Source: Pythium myriotylum (lineage: Eukaryota; Oomycota; Peronosporomycetes; Pythiales; Pythiaceae). From it: a DNA stretch of 64,000 nucleotides. The stretch is from positions 1,798,001-1,862,000 of the forward strand of contig JALJCQ010000012.1 in assembly GCA_023091665.1 (NCBI GenBank), given 5' to 3'. Position numbers and translations under genes: made by a program. Shown in pieces: positions 8,257 through 18,003 of the stretch (positions within the stretch are counted from its first letter, which is position 1; each line of letters starts with the position of its first letter). The notes below the pieces were generated by a model, which was given only the letters and a program-made list of their open reading frames with translations, was not told where the DNA came from and did not search any database.

Positions 8257-10584
8257 ATGAAGATCCACCGAGCGATGCTCCATTGCTTGGTGCTGCTGGC
8301 TGTCGGTGCACGCTACGTCGAATCCGTCGAGACTGGAGACGCGTACGCCGGAAGCAGGAGTGAGGAGAGGTCCGGATCAGCCGCATCGGCTACCGACGGC
8401 TCAGCGGGCGCACCGTCGCCTTCACCGTCCACAGGAGGCTTGTTCGATCTACTTGGGGGCTTTCGAGGCGCCTCCAGGGCGACCAGCGCGCCAAGTCCTT
8501 CACCAACGCCGACGCCGACGTCGACTCCAACCGAGGTGGCGAGAGATACACCATCGACCACTCCGGAGGCAACACCATCGCCAACGACTGCCAACCCGGA
8601 TCCCTCCAGCCCCGCAACACCGGAACCAACTCCTTCGCCCAATCCCTCGTCGGCCCCGGGGCCAAGCGACAACTCTATCTCTTCGCCACCCACAGAAGTC
8701 CAAACACTGGCACCTCAGCCGGATGACTCCTTAGACTCGCCCTCTCCTCCCCCGATTCGGCCGATCGACTTCGTCACCACAGGAGATCCATCAACACAGG
8801 TTACACCCACACCGCTCCTACCACCGTCAGTCGAAGAACCATCGTCTCCTTCACCGCCGCGAGCTGTCGGACATGATCAACTCCCAAACAAACCTGACGG
8901 GGCGATCGCTGAGACGCGCGAGGCTAAGCAGGAAAGTTCAACTCCGACGACGTCACCCGTGCACAGTGTTGAGCAAATAGCGACGCCAACCCCTACTGTT
9001 CTCGATCTCTCGGCCAAAGCTGTGGGGAGCGAGTCTGCGCACCAGAAGCCGTACCGTCGTGGCGACAGCGTCCTTGTTGTCCAAAAGAAACGGGAGGATG
9101 GAACAACCGTCAAAGTAGAAGTGGTGGTGTCTGGGTCTAACGCTCCTTCTGTTCTTGCTCGCGGTGCAAACACACTCAGCTCAGATAACGACGACACCAG
9201 CAACCAGAAAGATGCCAACGTGATCGTCCGCTTGCTCCGGATAGCGATGCCGTTACTGGCAGCAATGTCTCTGGGAGCGCTAATTGTATTCCATTTCGTA
9301 GCGCTGAGACCAGCATGGACTGCTTCAATGTCGATCCGGCTGCGACCAAACCAGTGGGAGTTGCTGGTCTTCATCACATACATCCAAGCCATGGCTTCTG
9401 TGGCCCACTACATAATTGCTTCCGTCCCCGTTTCGATGTGGAAATTCTTGGACGGCTTTTCGTGGACGGTATTCATCCCAATTCACCACTCCGAATCCGG
9501 AGTCGGATCGATCGAGTCAAGTTCCGGTCGAAGACTGTCAGAAGTTGTGATTCTCAATGGCCTTGTCGCCTTTGCTGACCGCATTGGTGTGAATGAGGCG
9601 TACCTCCTCCAGACGTCAGTCGCAGGACTTGTGGTGTTGTGTGGAATCGTCATTCCCCTTGCTTTCGCTATCCTTCTCTTGATTCGGCACTGGCGAAATG
9701 CAAGCCTTGCCAAGAAGAATCCAGTTGCGCCGTTTGATCAAGGGACATTTCCGAGGACGCTGGCAGAGAACGCTGGACCAGAAGAGACAGAGAGCCAGTC
9801 GTTCTTGATATTGAGAGGACTGGTCGTCGTTTTGGGTGCAATTGCTCTCTACCCGATCACAATGCTCGCAAGCTTTGAAATCTTGTCACAAATACGCGCA
9901 CACATGACGGCGTCGAACTCCCTTGCGATCGCAGTGCTCGCTCTTTTCATGGTTCCGGTACTGTTGATTGCGCGAAGTATCTCAGTACTAGACGGCATTC
10001 GGAGTGAAGCCGAGTTCAAGAACGAACCTCTCTATCGGGCCGTTTGGGGGGTCTTCTGCAGTAGTTTTTCGGTCAAGTACAACAGCCGTGTGCTCATCAC
10101 TGCTGCGTGGCTGGGAATGCAGATCGCGTCAGCGCTGATCGTTGGCACGCTGGAATCTGCCGGGTGGCAACTCGTCTGCCTTCTGGTTATCGACGCCGGT
10201 TTTGTGGGCTTCGTGCTTTTGGCGCGTCCGTTCGCGCAAGGCCATCAGGTTGCTGCCGTCGCCACTGTCGCCATTGGCCTAATCAAGGCTCTGAACACTG
10301 GGCTCGCCTTCTCGTTTCTTGGCAGCCACAAAGACTCGTTGTCGCGTCGACAAGCCGTCGCGGCCGCGTTCATCGCAATCAACTCGCTCGTTATCGCGCT
10401 GTGGTTCATCAGGATTGCTTCGATCGCGCTACGACTGCTGCGCGCATACGCTGCTCACCGCGGGTTGTTTCGCCGCAACGCACGCGACGAATCGTGGTCA
10501 CCTTCGGATGGACAGCTCGCGTCCGCGTTGTACGTGGAGCTGCCTCCGTTGACGAAGGAAGGCCGCCGCCACGCCGTATTATGA
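8257..10584 (+). CDS. Secreted-ectodomain nine-span membrane protein, paralogue 1
   Basis: Single exon, 775 residues. A signal peptide (MKIHRAMLHCLVLLAVGARY) is followed by about 220 residues rich in Pro, Ser and Thr, probably O-glycosylated. At residues 264-290 lies a conserved cassette, YRRGDSVLVVQKK ... GTTVKVEVVV, containing an RGD tripeptide. About nine hydrophobic spans then follow, with the family motifs NQWELLVFITYIQAMASVAH, GLVAFADRIG and a LARPF motif between late spans, and a cytosolic tail of about 50 residues. This architecture resembles fungal TRP/Flc-type proteins (signal peptide, ectodomain, TRP-like membrane domain with an RPF motif). That assignment is an inference from layout and motifs, not proven homology. 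The next two genes are tandem paralogues. Function is unknown; a channel, lipid or wall-sensing role is plausible. Confidence 0.8.
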   Translation: MKIHRAMLHCLVLLAVGARYVESVETGDAYAGSRSEERSGSAASATDGSAGAPSPSPSTGGLFDLLGGFRGASRATSAPSPSPTPTPTSTPTEVARDTPSTTPEATPSPTTANPDPSSPATPEPTPSPNPSSAPGPSDNSISSPPTEVQTLAPQPDDSLDSPSPPPIRPIDFVTTGDPSTQVTPTPLLPPSVEEPSSPSPPRAVGHDQLPNKPDGAIAETREAKQESSTPTTSPVHSVEQIATPTPTVLDLSAKAVGSESAHQKPYRRGDSVLVVQKKREDGTTVKVEVVVSGSNAPSVLARGANTLSSDNDDTSNQKDANVIVRLLRIAMPLLAAMSLGALIVFHFVALRPAWTASMSIRLRPNQWELLVFITYIQAMASVAHYIIASVPVSMWKFLDGFSWTVFIPIHHSESGVGSIESSSGRRLSEVVILNGLVAFADRIGVNEAYLLQTSVAGLVVLCGIVIPLAFAILLLIRHWRNASLAKKNPVAPFDQGTFPRTLAENAGPEETESQSFLILRGLVVVLGAIALYPITMLASFEILSQIRAHMTASNSLAIAVLALFMVPVLLIARSISVLDGIRSEAEFKNEPLYRAVWGVFCSSFSVKYNSRVLITAAWLGMQIASALIVGTLESAGWQLVCLLVIDAGFVGFVLLARPFAQGHQVAAVATVAIGLIKALNTGLAFSFLGSHKDSLSRRQAVAAAFIAINSLVIALWFIRIASIALRLLRAYAAHRGLFRRNARDESWSPSDGQLASALYVELPPLTKEGRRHAVL

Positions 10585-11205
10585 GGACTTCCCTAAGTCC
10601 GACCAGAGCCTGCTGCCGGCCACATGCGCTGGATGGCGCTACGTTGATGGACGCTCCGCCAGGTTTGCCGTCCATGTATGCCGTCGCTTCTTCGCACGCA
10701 AGTTCTACGGGAGCCCATCCCACCGTCTCAACAAATTGGCTTCTTCGGCTCCTGCGTCGCTCCACGGCTCACCCACTAACCTCTCTAATATTATATTGAT
10801 TCTCGTTCCGGCCCCACACCCGAACACGGCACGATTGATTTGACTTCCCACTCTTTGTACAATCCGTCAAATGATCATATCGACTGCCAGAAATAATCGA
10901 AATGCTAGAGTTGTCGCTTTCGAGTGCTCCATGTGGTGGGTGCTGGTTGGTCTACCTCGTCCGAGTGACTGGCAACGATCTTGTTCTTTGTATGGAGCGT
11001 GCCCGATTAGACGACATGCCACTGTGGACGACTCCATGGGGGCACCTCTCTGCAAGCCCCCGGCCATGGGCGCGACTGATTCGCGTGCTTCCCGCCGACA
11101 GCCGTCGCGACTCACAACGGCGACTCGTTCCACCCGGCGATTACTCTCCAGCGGTGGCCGTAAGTCCGCTCCACGTCGCAGTCCGTTTTCCTCTTCGCCG
11201 CCACC
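10585..11205. other. Intergenic between paralogues 1 and 2
   Basis: About 620 bp with no convincing gene. It ends with a strong start context (GCCGCCACCATGG) for the next gene. Short open frames are unsupported. Confidence 0.6.
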
Positions 11206-13824
11206 ATGGGCAAGCGCAGTCGCGCCGCGTGCGTGGCGCTCGGCGTCGCGTGGCTCGCGGCGCTCGGCCCCACAGCGCTCGGCGTCGAATCGTCAGCGTC
11301 GCGAGCCGTCTCGTCCGAGGGATCCGACGCGGGGCTGCCCGTGTCGCCTTCCCCGCCGGCCGCGGCGCCGTCCGTCGTGCCCACGATGACGCCCACGGTG
11401 GCTCCAGTAGCCTCGCCCACAGCTCCTCCGCCCGCAGCAGCGAATCCAGTCGTGCCAACCCCGACATCCACGCCCGCAGCTCCGACGACTGCGCCGCCTC
11501 GCACTCCAGCGCCCTCGCCCGCGCCAGTGCCGCGGCCAGTGCCACAGCCAGCGCCCTCTCCAGCTCCCACGCCGGCGCCCTCTCCAGTTCCCACTCCGGT
11601 TCCGGCCCCGGCGCCCTCTCCAGCTCCTACTCCAGCGCCGCAGCCAGCTCCCTCTCCGGCCCCGACACCGGCTCCCTCACCGGTGCCCTCACCATCAACG
11701 CAGCCGTTCGTGCCACCGACGCCAACGCCTACGACGAGCCAGCCGACTGCGTCGCCGGCTCCTCCAGAGCCACAGCCGATGCCGATGCCACCGAGACCAA
11801 TGCCGAAGCCAATTCCGGAGCCGTCTCCTGAACCGTCGCCATCGCCGGTTCCAGGTCCAACATCATCGCCAGTTCCTAGCCCAGTGCCATTCCCGACCGA
11901 TCCAGGCAGCCCGTCTCCAACGTTTCAACCTGGACCAGGCTTTATGCCCACTCGGACGCCAGTGCCCACCGACCCTGAGTCGCCTTCTCCTCCAATCGTG
12001 GACCCTTCCATCGGACCTCCAGCTCCGAGTGTTGCTCCCCCTCTTACCCCAACGACAACAAGGCCACCTACTCAACCTCCATCTAGTGATCCTGACTCTC
12101 CGTCGCCACCACCCCCGCTTCCACGACCGGTACCGGTACCTACGCCGTCAGATGGAAGCCTCGCACCAACTACTACTCCTCCTCCTGTGACTCCTCCAAG
12201 CAATGGTGATCGTGATACCAGTCAGCCCAGCACTACAACAGCAGCCCCAGTTCCGTCATCTACACCAGAAACGACAACACCTCGTCCGAGGCGATATCAA
12301 CGCGGAGACGACGTCGTAGTGGTCAAGAAGGACCTCGATAACGGCACGACTGTCTCAGTTGAGGTCGTCGTTGCTCCTTCTGCAGCCCCTGCGGTTGTTA
12401 TTCACTCGCCTGATGCGAACACTGAAGGCGGTGTGGGCAGTTCTGGCCACAGTGAAGATTACTCGTTCCTCAAGTACCTCTCCCTCCTTCTCTCAGCGGG
12501 ATGTTTGCTTCTCTTATTATTCTACCACTTCGTCGCGGCGGAATCTGGCACGCGGGTACAATCTGTGTTTGATCCAAACCAGTGGGAACTGCTGGCGTTT
12601 ATTACGTATCTCCAAGCGATGGCATCCGTTGCTCACTACGTTGTATACAAAGTGCCGAGCTTCCTATGGTCATACGTGGACATGCTGTCGTGGACAATGC
12701 TGCTCCCGACGCACGGAAATGACTCAGGCGTAGGATATTCGACTGATTACAGCCGACGCCGACTTGACGAAAGTGTCGTTGTGCTCGACGGTATTGTCGC
12801 CTTTGGAGATCGAATTGGCAAGACTGAGAACCAACTTCTTCAGACTACAGCCGCGGGTTTTCTCGTTGGGTTCGCGGCGTTGCTTCTGTTCGGCTTGGTG
12901 GTGATGTACTACATCAAGTTTGTTCGCGATGACTCATTCGTAAATGCGCCAGACAATCAGTCTCAGGTACAGTGTGCAGAGCGCGAATCTCATGAACTTG
13001 CGGCCCACACTACGGACATCGACGGAGCCGTGAAGAGCAGACGTCCAATTCTCATCTTGGGTGGGATTATTGTGGTCTTTGTCGCATTTTCATTGTACCC
13101 GCTGACCTTGATGGCAGTCTACGAGATTGCGGCGGAGTCTCGTGCAGGCATGATCGCCAGTGGCTCTCTTACGATTGCAATCCTCGTTCTCACTTTCGTG
13201 TGCGGTTGCTTCGTCTTGCGTGCCCTCACCGTCATCGCTGCCGCAAACGTGAATGACCAGTTCAAGTTGGGTCTGGGCTTTCGCACAGTGTGGGGCCTCT
13301 TGAGCAGTCCAGACGTGATCCTCTACGAGCGCCGCGTGCACTTTACCGTATCATGGTTTGTGATGACGATCTTTTCGGCTCTCGTCGTGGCGACAGTGCG
13401 TTCTGAAGAGTGGCAGCTCGCGATGCTTTTGACCATCGACGTTGGATTCTTGTTCACCATTCTCGCCACCCGTCCATTTGTCTACACGCAACGTTTGGCG
13501 CTCTACGTGACAGTTGGTGTGGCTTGTGTCAAGGCTATCAACACCTCACTAGCGTTCGCATTCCTCAGTGGAACCAGCGCATCCGCGTCCACACGGAAGT
13601 CAGTTGCCGTCGCGTTCATCGTGATCAATTCCGCCATCCTCGTACTATGGTTCGTGCGCCTACTTGCAATCGCTTTCCAACTCGCTCGAGCTCGCGCCAC
13701 CTTCCGAAAGAATACGGCCGCGACGTCTGCGCTTCGCAGCGAGACGCCAGACTCCGGTCGCGCGAGCTCGGAGTACGTTGCGCTACCTTCTCTCATCGAA
13801 GGTCCCTCTCAGCATGCCATTTAG
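11206..13824 (+). CDS. Secreted-ectodomain nine-span membrane protein, paralogue 2
   Basis: Single exon, 872 residues, with an ideal context at the ATG (GCCGCCACCATGG). After the signal peptide (MGKRSRAACVALGVAWLAAL) comes a very Pro-rich region of about 320 residues with PAPSPAPTPAP-type repeats. The cassette YQRGDDVVVVKK ... GTTVSVEVVV follows at about residue 362, again with RGD. The membrane part has about nine spans, including NQWELLAFITYLQAMASVAH, GIVAFGDRIG, FSLYPLTLMAVYEI and ATRPF. The membrane part closely matches paralogue 1, while the ectodomains differ in length and repeat type, so the stalk evolves faster than the membrane core. A TRP/Flc-like fold is inferred only. No catalytic motif is visible. 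Confidence 0.82.
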   Translation: MGKRSRAACVALGVAWLAALGPTALGVESSASRAVSSEGSDAGLPVSPSPPAAAPSVVPTMTPTVAPVASPTAPPPAAANPVVPTPTSTPAAPTTAPPRTPAPSPAPVPRPVPQPAPSPAPTPAPSPVPTPVPAPAPSPAPTPAPQPAPSPAPTPAPSPVPSPSTQPFVPPTPTPTTSQPTASPAPPEPQPMPMPPRPMPKPIPEPSPEPSPSPVPGPTSSPVPSPVPFPTDPGSPSPTFQPGPGFMPTRTPVPTDPESPSPPIVDPSIGPPAPSVAPPLTPTTTRPPTQPPSSDPDSPSPPPPLPRPVPVPTPSDGSLAPTTTPPPVTPPSNGDRDTSQPSTTTAAPVPSSTPETTTPRPRRYQRGDDVVVVKKDLDNGTTVSVEVVVAPSAAPAVVIHSPDANTEGGVGSSGHSEDYSFLKYLSLLLSAGCLLLLLFYHFVAAESGTRVQSVFDPNQWELLAFITYLQAMASVAHYVVYKVPSFLWSYVDMLSWTMLLPTHGNDSGVGYSTDYSRRRLDESVVVLDGIVAFGDRIGKTENQLLQTTAAGFLVGFAALLLFGLVVMYYIKFVRDDSFVNAPDNQSQVQCAERESHELAAHTTDIDGAVKSRRPILILGGIIVVFVAFSLYPLTLMAVYEIAAESRAGMIASGSLTIAILVLTFVCGCFVLRALTVIAAANVNDQFKLGLGFRTVWGLLSSPDVILYERRVHFTVSWFVMTIFSALVVATVRSEEWQLAMLLTIDVGFLFTILATRPFVYTQRLALYVTVGVACVKAINTSLAFAFLSGTSASASTRKSVAVAFIVINSAILVLWFVRLLAIAFQLARARATFRKNTAATSALRSETPDSGRASSEYVALPSLIEGPSQHAI

Positions 13825-14490
13825 ACATTGCTCATAGCCGAGATAGTAAGTTATTTGCCCCAGTTTTGACTCACAACAATCTACCAGTGTTGTCGCATCC
13901 GCCCTTTTTCTCTCAGATCCACGATACTGTTGCAACTGGATCCATGTGTGGTGTGCCATCCAGCAGCCACATCTCTGAGGCAATCCACAGCTGAAGATGT
14001 ATCACAACAAGCAATCAAGCAGCCGAACCCAGGATATCATCCGAAAGTTCGTTCATCCGCTCAGAATCCGCTCAGAGCCTACCATTACCTACGCTCGACC
14101 ACGTCAATGCGAACAGCTTGAGTTCAGCTGGAGCCCATATCACACTCTAGTTTAGTGCCATACGACCCTTGGTCAGCGAGGCGTATCAACGACAGAGCAC
14201 CATGTGTTTCTATCTAAATGGCCTTATACCGAGGGATTAGAATGGATATCTCGCCTGGCTTGGAGTGCCACCTCAGCTCTGTGAATCACTGGTCCTTTGC
14301 TGCAACCAAGTGGATTTCCAAGTGCATAGAGCCTCCCACTCTCTTCACTCGCCGCAATCACACACTCGGGCAGCGCAGAGGCGACACCCAGCGCTTCCAG
14401 CATTGGTTTTCTCTCGCACGCGCTGGACGACCGAGGAACTTCGCGTCACGTCCGCCGAGCTCATTTTCTTGAAGCGCAGCTCGGACGTAG
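13825..14490. other. Intergenic between paralogues 2 and 3
   Basis: About 670 bp. No gene or repeat recognised. It presumably holds the paralogue 2 terminator and paralogue 3 promoter. Confidence 0.55.
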
Positions 14491-16500
14491 ATGCAGTTCG
14501 CTTTGTTCAAACGGTTAGCGCTCGTAGTGCTTCTTGCTGGACTAGTAAAAGGCTCCAATGTCACGGAGGATTCAGTGAAGACGAGGTCCAACGACTGGAT
14601 CTTCCTTCTATCGGAGACTCCGGCCCCAACGACGTCTTCTCCATCACCCCAACCGACTCCGACAACACCACGCCCAACACCAACTACGTCCACGACGAAA
14701 ATCACGCCTCCGCCTCCGCAGCCAACCACACCAAGACCTGCGACATCGCCCAACACCACCGACTCAACGTCAGCTCCGCCACCTATCAGCACAAACGACA
14801 CGTCTCTTAGTGGCTCGTCCGGATCAGACACCGGCGGGGCCACTGGTGCAGTCGGAGATGCACTCTCGGTCGACATAACCCAAAGAGTTCCATCAGCATC
14901 ACCTGCGCCAGTGACGTCCTCGGTGGTTCCGCAGACGCAACTTGCAGAACAGGCCACAGAAGTAGATCGTTCCACCGACTACGTCCGTGATGCCGCCCCA
15001 TTCATTCGGAGTGGCGACTCTTCCAAAGAACAAGACGATCACGTGACGGTCGTGGGAGGCCGCAATGGACGACAGCCAAGCCGAGATGTTTCGAGCAAAG
15101 TGACTGCTTCTGAGTCCGACATATCCTTGAGCTATGAAGCGCTCCAGTACGTCGCAGCCGTGAGTACAGTTATTTCAACGGTCCTACTCGTGGGATTCCA
15201 GTGCATGGCGATCGACGAGCGCTTCGACCTGTCTGGGATTGCTTTCGCTCCGAACACATGGGAATTTGTGGTGTACGCGTCCTACGTCCAGCACCTTTTG
15301 TCGATGTCCCAGCTCGTGCTAATCAAGACGCCATACTCGGTCTGGAAGGTGTTGGACGCGCTCTCGTGGGCTGGCTTTTTGCCGTACCACTCGAACGAGT
15401 CGGCGATCAGTAGACCAGCCGTTTCTGATGCGTCCGGGCCGGCAAGCCGTCGGCTGGAGACAATTCTACTAAGTGGGATTGTGTCGTTCGCTGACCGTGT
15501 GGGCATTAAAGAAGCCAACCTACTCGCTCGCACCTCGACAGGCCTAGCGGTTGTCGCTTGTGCTTTTCTGCTGTGCTTCTTCGTGTTTGCTGCGCTCGCA
15601 ATGCAACGAGACGAGGTCCAAAACGATCGTTCTTTGGACCAAAACTTCAGTTCGACTGTGTCTCGTGTGGATTTCTGGCGGTCGATCACGATGCGTGTAT
15701 GCGGTCTCCTCGTGCTTCTGTGGTTCTTCGCTTTGCTTCCGCTCAGCACAATGTCCACGTACGAAGTGTCCATGGAGATTCGGGCGGGGTCGTACTCGGC
15801 GGACCAGCTACTCCTCGCAGGCATCTCGCTGCTTGTGGTGTGTCTCGGTGGGCTGTTCCTTGTGTGCTACACAGTTTCATCGAAGACGCAGTGCGAGCTC
15901 GGTGAGCAGTTCAATATCACGGCTTGGGGCTGTCTGTACGCAGATTACACATACACGAAACGGTCGTTTCTTGTGGCCCCTGTGGTTCTCCAGATCGTCA
16001 GTGGTGTACTCGTTGGCGCGGTTTCCGCTCCCTACGCTCAGCTCTCGCTGCTCATCGGCGCACACGCGATTTTTCTTCTCGCAATCTGGACAGTGGCACC
16101 ATTCCGAAGCGGGAGCGTCGCCCCGTGGTTTGTCGTCGCCGTCATGCTGCTCAAGATCACCAATCTCGTCATCGCGATGGCGTCCTTCTCGGAGCACAAC
16201 TCGTGGTCCTCGGCTGCGCGCGAGTCGGCCGGTGACGCACTCGTCTACCTCAACCTTGTAGTCCTGCTCGCATGGTTGTTACGCCACTTCGCGATGCTCG
16301 TCCAGACGGTGCGCTGCTTGCGAGGATCAATCGACGCGAGGTTCGACGACCGCACGCTCTCGTTCTGCGTGCAATCCCAGCAGCCGCAGGAGCTCACGTC
16401 GGGCTTCTCGCTCGTCGAAGAGAACCAGTTGCTCCAGTCGTTGGCCAGCAGCACGTCGTCTCGGAAGTACTGGAGCAAGCGCTACTTCGCGGCCCCATAA
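14491..16500 (+). CDS. Secreted-ectodomain nine-span membrane protein, paralogue 3
   Basis: Single exon, 669 residues. The signal peptide is MQFALFKRLALVVLLAGLVK. It has the shortest ectodomain of the three, with a Thr/Pro-rich stretch at about residues 45-100. The RGD cassette is absent; at the equivalent place only IRSGDSSKEQDDHVTVV is seen. The membrane core keeps NTWEFVVYASYVQHLLSMSQ, GIVSFADRVGIKEANLL, LPLSTMSTYEVSMEI and a VAPF motif in place of RPF. It is the most diverged of the tandem trio. The C-terminal tail of about 70 residues is hydrophilic. Same inferred topology and unknown function as its neighbours. Confidence 0.78.
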   Translation: MQFALFKRLALVVLLAGLVKGSNVTEDSVKTRSNDWIFLLSETPAPTTSSPSPQPTPTTPRPTPTTSTTKITPPPPQPTTPRPATSPNTTDSTSAPPPISTNDTSLSGSSGSDTGGATGAVGDALSVDITQRVPSASPAPVTSSVVPQTQLAEQATEVDRSTDYVRDAAPFIRSGDSSKEQDDHVTVVGGRNGRQPSRDVSSKVTASESDISLSYEALQYVAAVSTVISTVLLVGFQCMAIDERFDLSGIAFAPNTWEFVVYASYVQHLLSMSQLVLIKTPYSVWKVLDALSWAGFLPYHSNESAISRPAVSDASGPASRRLETILLSGIVSFADRVGIKEANLLARTSTGLAVVACAFLLCFFVFAALAMQRDEVQNDRSLDQNFSSTVSRVDFWRSITMRVCGLLVLLWFFALLPLSTMSTYEVSMEIRAGSYSADQLLLAGISLLVVCLGGLFLVCYTVSSKTQCELGEQFNITAWGCLYADYTYTKRSFLVAPVVLQIVSGVLVGAVSAPYAQLSLLIGAHAIFLLAIWTVAPFRSGSVAPWFVVAVMLLKITNLVIAMASFSEHNSWSSAARESAGDALVYLNLVVLLAWLLRHFAMLVQTVRCLRGSIDARFDDRTLSFCVQSQQPQELTSGFSLVEENQLLQSLASSTSSRKYWSKRYFAAP

Positions 16501-16704
16501 CCACCCTCAGGAGCGAAAGCAAGCTCCTTATTTATCATTCCAATACAGCAACTCATGTTATCATCACTTCGTCCTTGTCTCTCGATGTTGAACAGATCCC
16601 GTGAGGAGCTCCGTCCCGAAAGAGACTGTGCAACGAGGGACTTGAGCCCTCAGATTCGTGCCGCAACGTCAGTCGCTCAAGTACCCAAGCACCAATACCC
16701 AGCG

Positions 16705-17976
16705 ATGGCTCCTTCGGCCTCCTTCCTCGCGCAGCTCGAGCAGCACTACCTCCTCCGCTCCGACGTCCCCGGCACCTTCGCCCACGACTCGTACGTCGAC
16801 CGCCTGCCCAAGCTCGTGCGCGACGTCGCCAAGCGGAATGCCTCGCGTCTAAGCGCCGACCAAGTCGCACGTCTGCACGAGCTCGCCGACGGTCTCATCA
16901 ACGACGCAGTGATCCCGCTCCCCCACGAACTTGTCGGCAAGAAAGGCCCGGCGTCCGACCACTGGACCGAGGTGCTCTCGGGCAAGAACTACACTTGGCA
17001 GCAAGCCCCGTGGTTCTTGTCCGAGCACTACATGTTCCACGTCATGCTCGTCCTCACGGGCTATTTCGACGGCGCTGGCGACCCATTCCACGCGAGCAAA
17101 GTGGCCGAGCTGCAAGAAACGTCGCCGTGGCTGCTGCTCCAGTCGGCCGTCGAGGTTTCAGCGCTACCGGACGCTCAGGCGGGGCGTCGCGAGCAACTCA
17201 AGCGACTCATCAAGCTCTGTCTCTGGGGCAATAAGGCCGACGGCTGCTACACCAAGGTCAAGGACACAATCAGTGGTGTGGATGCGACCCTAGCGATCGA
17301 GGACAAGTACCTGCTCGTGGATCAAAGTGACGATGTCGTCACGCTGCTGGAATCTAAGCTCCAGAAAAAGCCACTGGAGGACGTGCGAGTACAATGGATC
17401 AACGACAACTGTGGCACGGAATTGCTGCTCGATCTTGCGCTCGCAGATCACCTCCTGACTCACAACTGGTGCGGATCGATTGTCATGAATGTCAAGGAAG
17501 ACCCCATGTACATCTCCGATGCGTGTGTTCCAGATGTCCTCGAACACATCGAGGCCATGCGCACGGCTGATCGATCGCCCGAGATTCGTGCACTTGGAGA
17601 GCGTCTCGCGGGCTACATCGCCAGCAAGAAGCTCACTACGATACCAGACCTCTTCTGGAACAAGTATACTTTCTACTGGGAGATGCCGGAAGAGCTTCAC
17701 TCACGCCTCGCTAACGAATCGGATCTCGTGATTTTGAAGGGGGACCTGAACTACCGGCGCCTTCTCGGCGATCGCATGTGGCCCGCGACAACACCGATCG
17801 AAATTGCTGTGCCCTTTTTTCCTGCTCCTTTCGTATCATTCCGCACATTGAAGTCAAACCCCAGCGTCGGTCTAACTGTTGAGCAAGAACAACAACTCGA
17901 TCACGAAGATCCAGAGTGGAGGTTCAACGGCAAGCGCGGGACTATCATGGGCGTGGGATTGGTTGAGAGACGTTAG
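16705..17976 (+). CDS. ARMT1/DUF89-type metal-dependent damage-control phosphatase
   Basis: 423 residues, single exon. DUF89 enzymes hydrolyse harmful or surplus sugar phosphates (such as fructose-1-phosphate) using Mn or Ni; the human member is ARMT1. Family signatures are the metal and substrate motif INDNCGTELLLDLALADHLL (Asp-Asn pair) and the C-terminal LKGDLNYRRLLGDRMWP, plus the N-terminal FAHDSYVDRLPKLV and WLLSEHYM-like helix (APWFLSEHYMFHVML). The length is usual for the subgroup. The ATG at 16705 starts just before the conserved domain; an in-frame ATG at 16555 would add 50 unsupported residues. The 3' end lies only 28 bp from the convergent next gene. Probably cytosolic. Confidence 0.9.
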   Translation: MAPSASFLAQLEQHYLLRSDVPGTFAHDSYVDRLPKLVRDVAKRNASRLSADQVARLHELADGLINDAVIPLPHELVGKKGPASDHWTEVLSGKNYTWQQAPWFLSEHYMFHVMLVLTGYFDGAGDPFHASKVAELQETSPWLLLQSAVEVSALPDAQAGRREQLKRLIKLCLWGNKADGCYTKVKDTISGVDATLAIEDKYLLVDQSDDVVTLLESKLQKKPLEDVRVQWINDNCGTELLLDLALADHLLTHNWCGSIVMNVKEDPMYISDACVPDVLEHIEAMRTADRSPEIRALGERLAGYIASKKLTTIPDLFWNKYTFYWEMPEELHSRLANESDLVILKGDLNYRRLLGDRMWPATTPIEIAVPFFPAPFVSFRTLKSNPSVGLTVEQEQQLDHEDPEWRFNGKRGTIMGVGLVERR

Positions 17977-18003
17977 CCGCATTTATACGAAGATCGTGGG
18001 CTG

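Noticed and set aside
16555..16704. Upstream in-frame ATG of the DUF89 gene
   Set aside because: The extra 50 residues are unlike the family and the conserved domain begins right after 16705.
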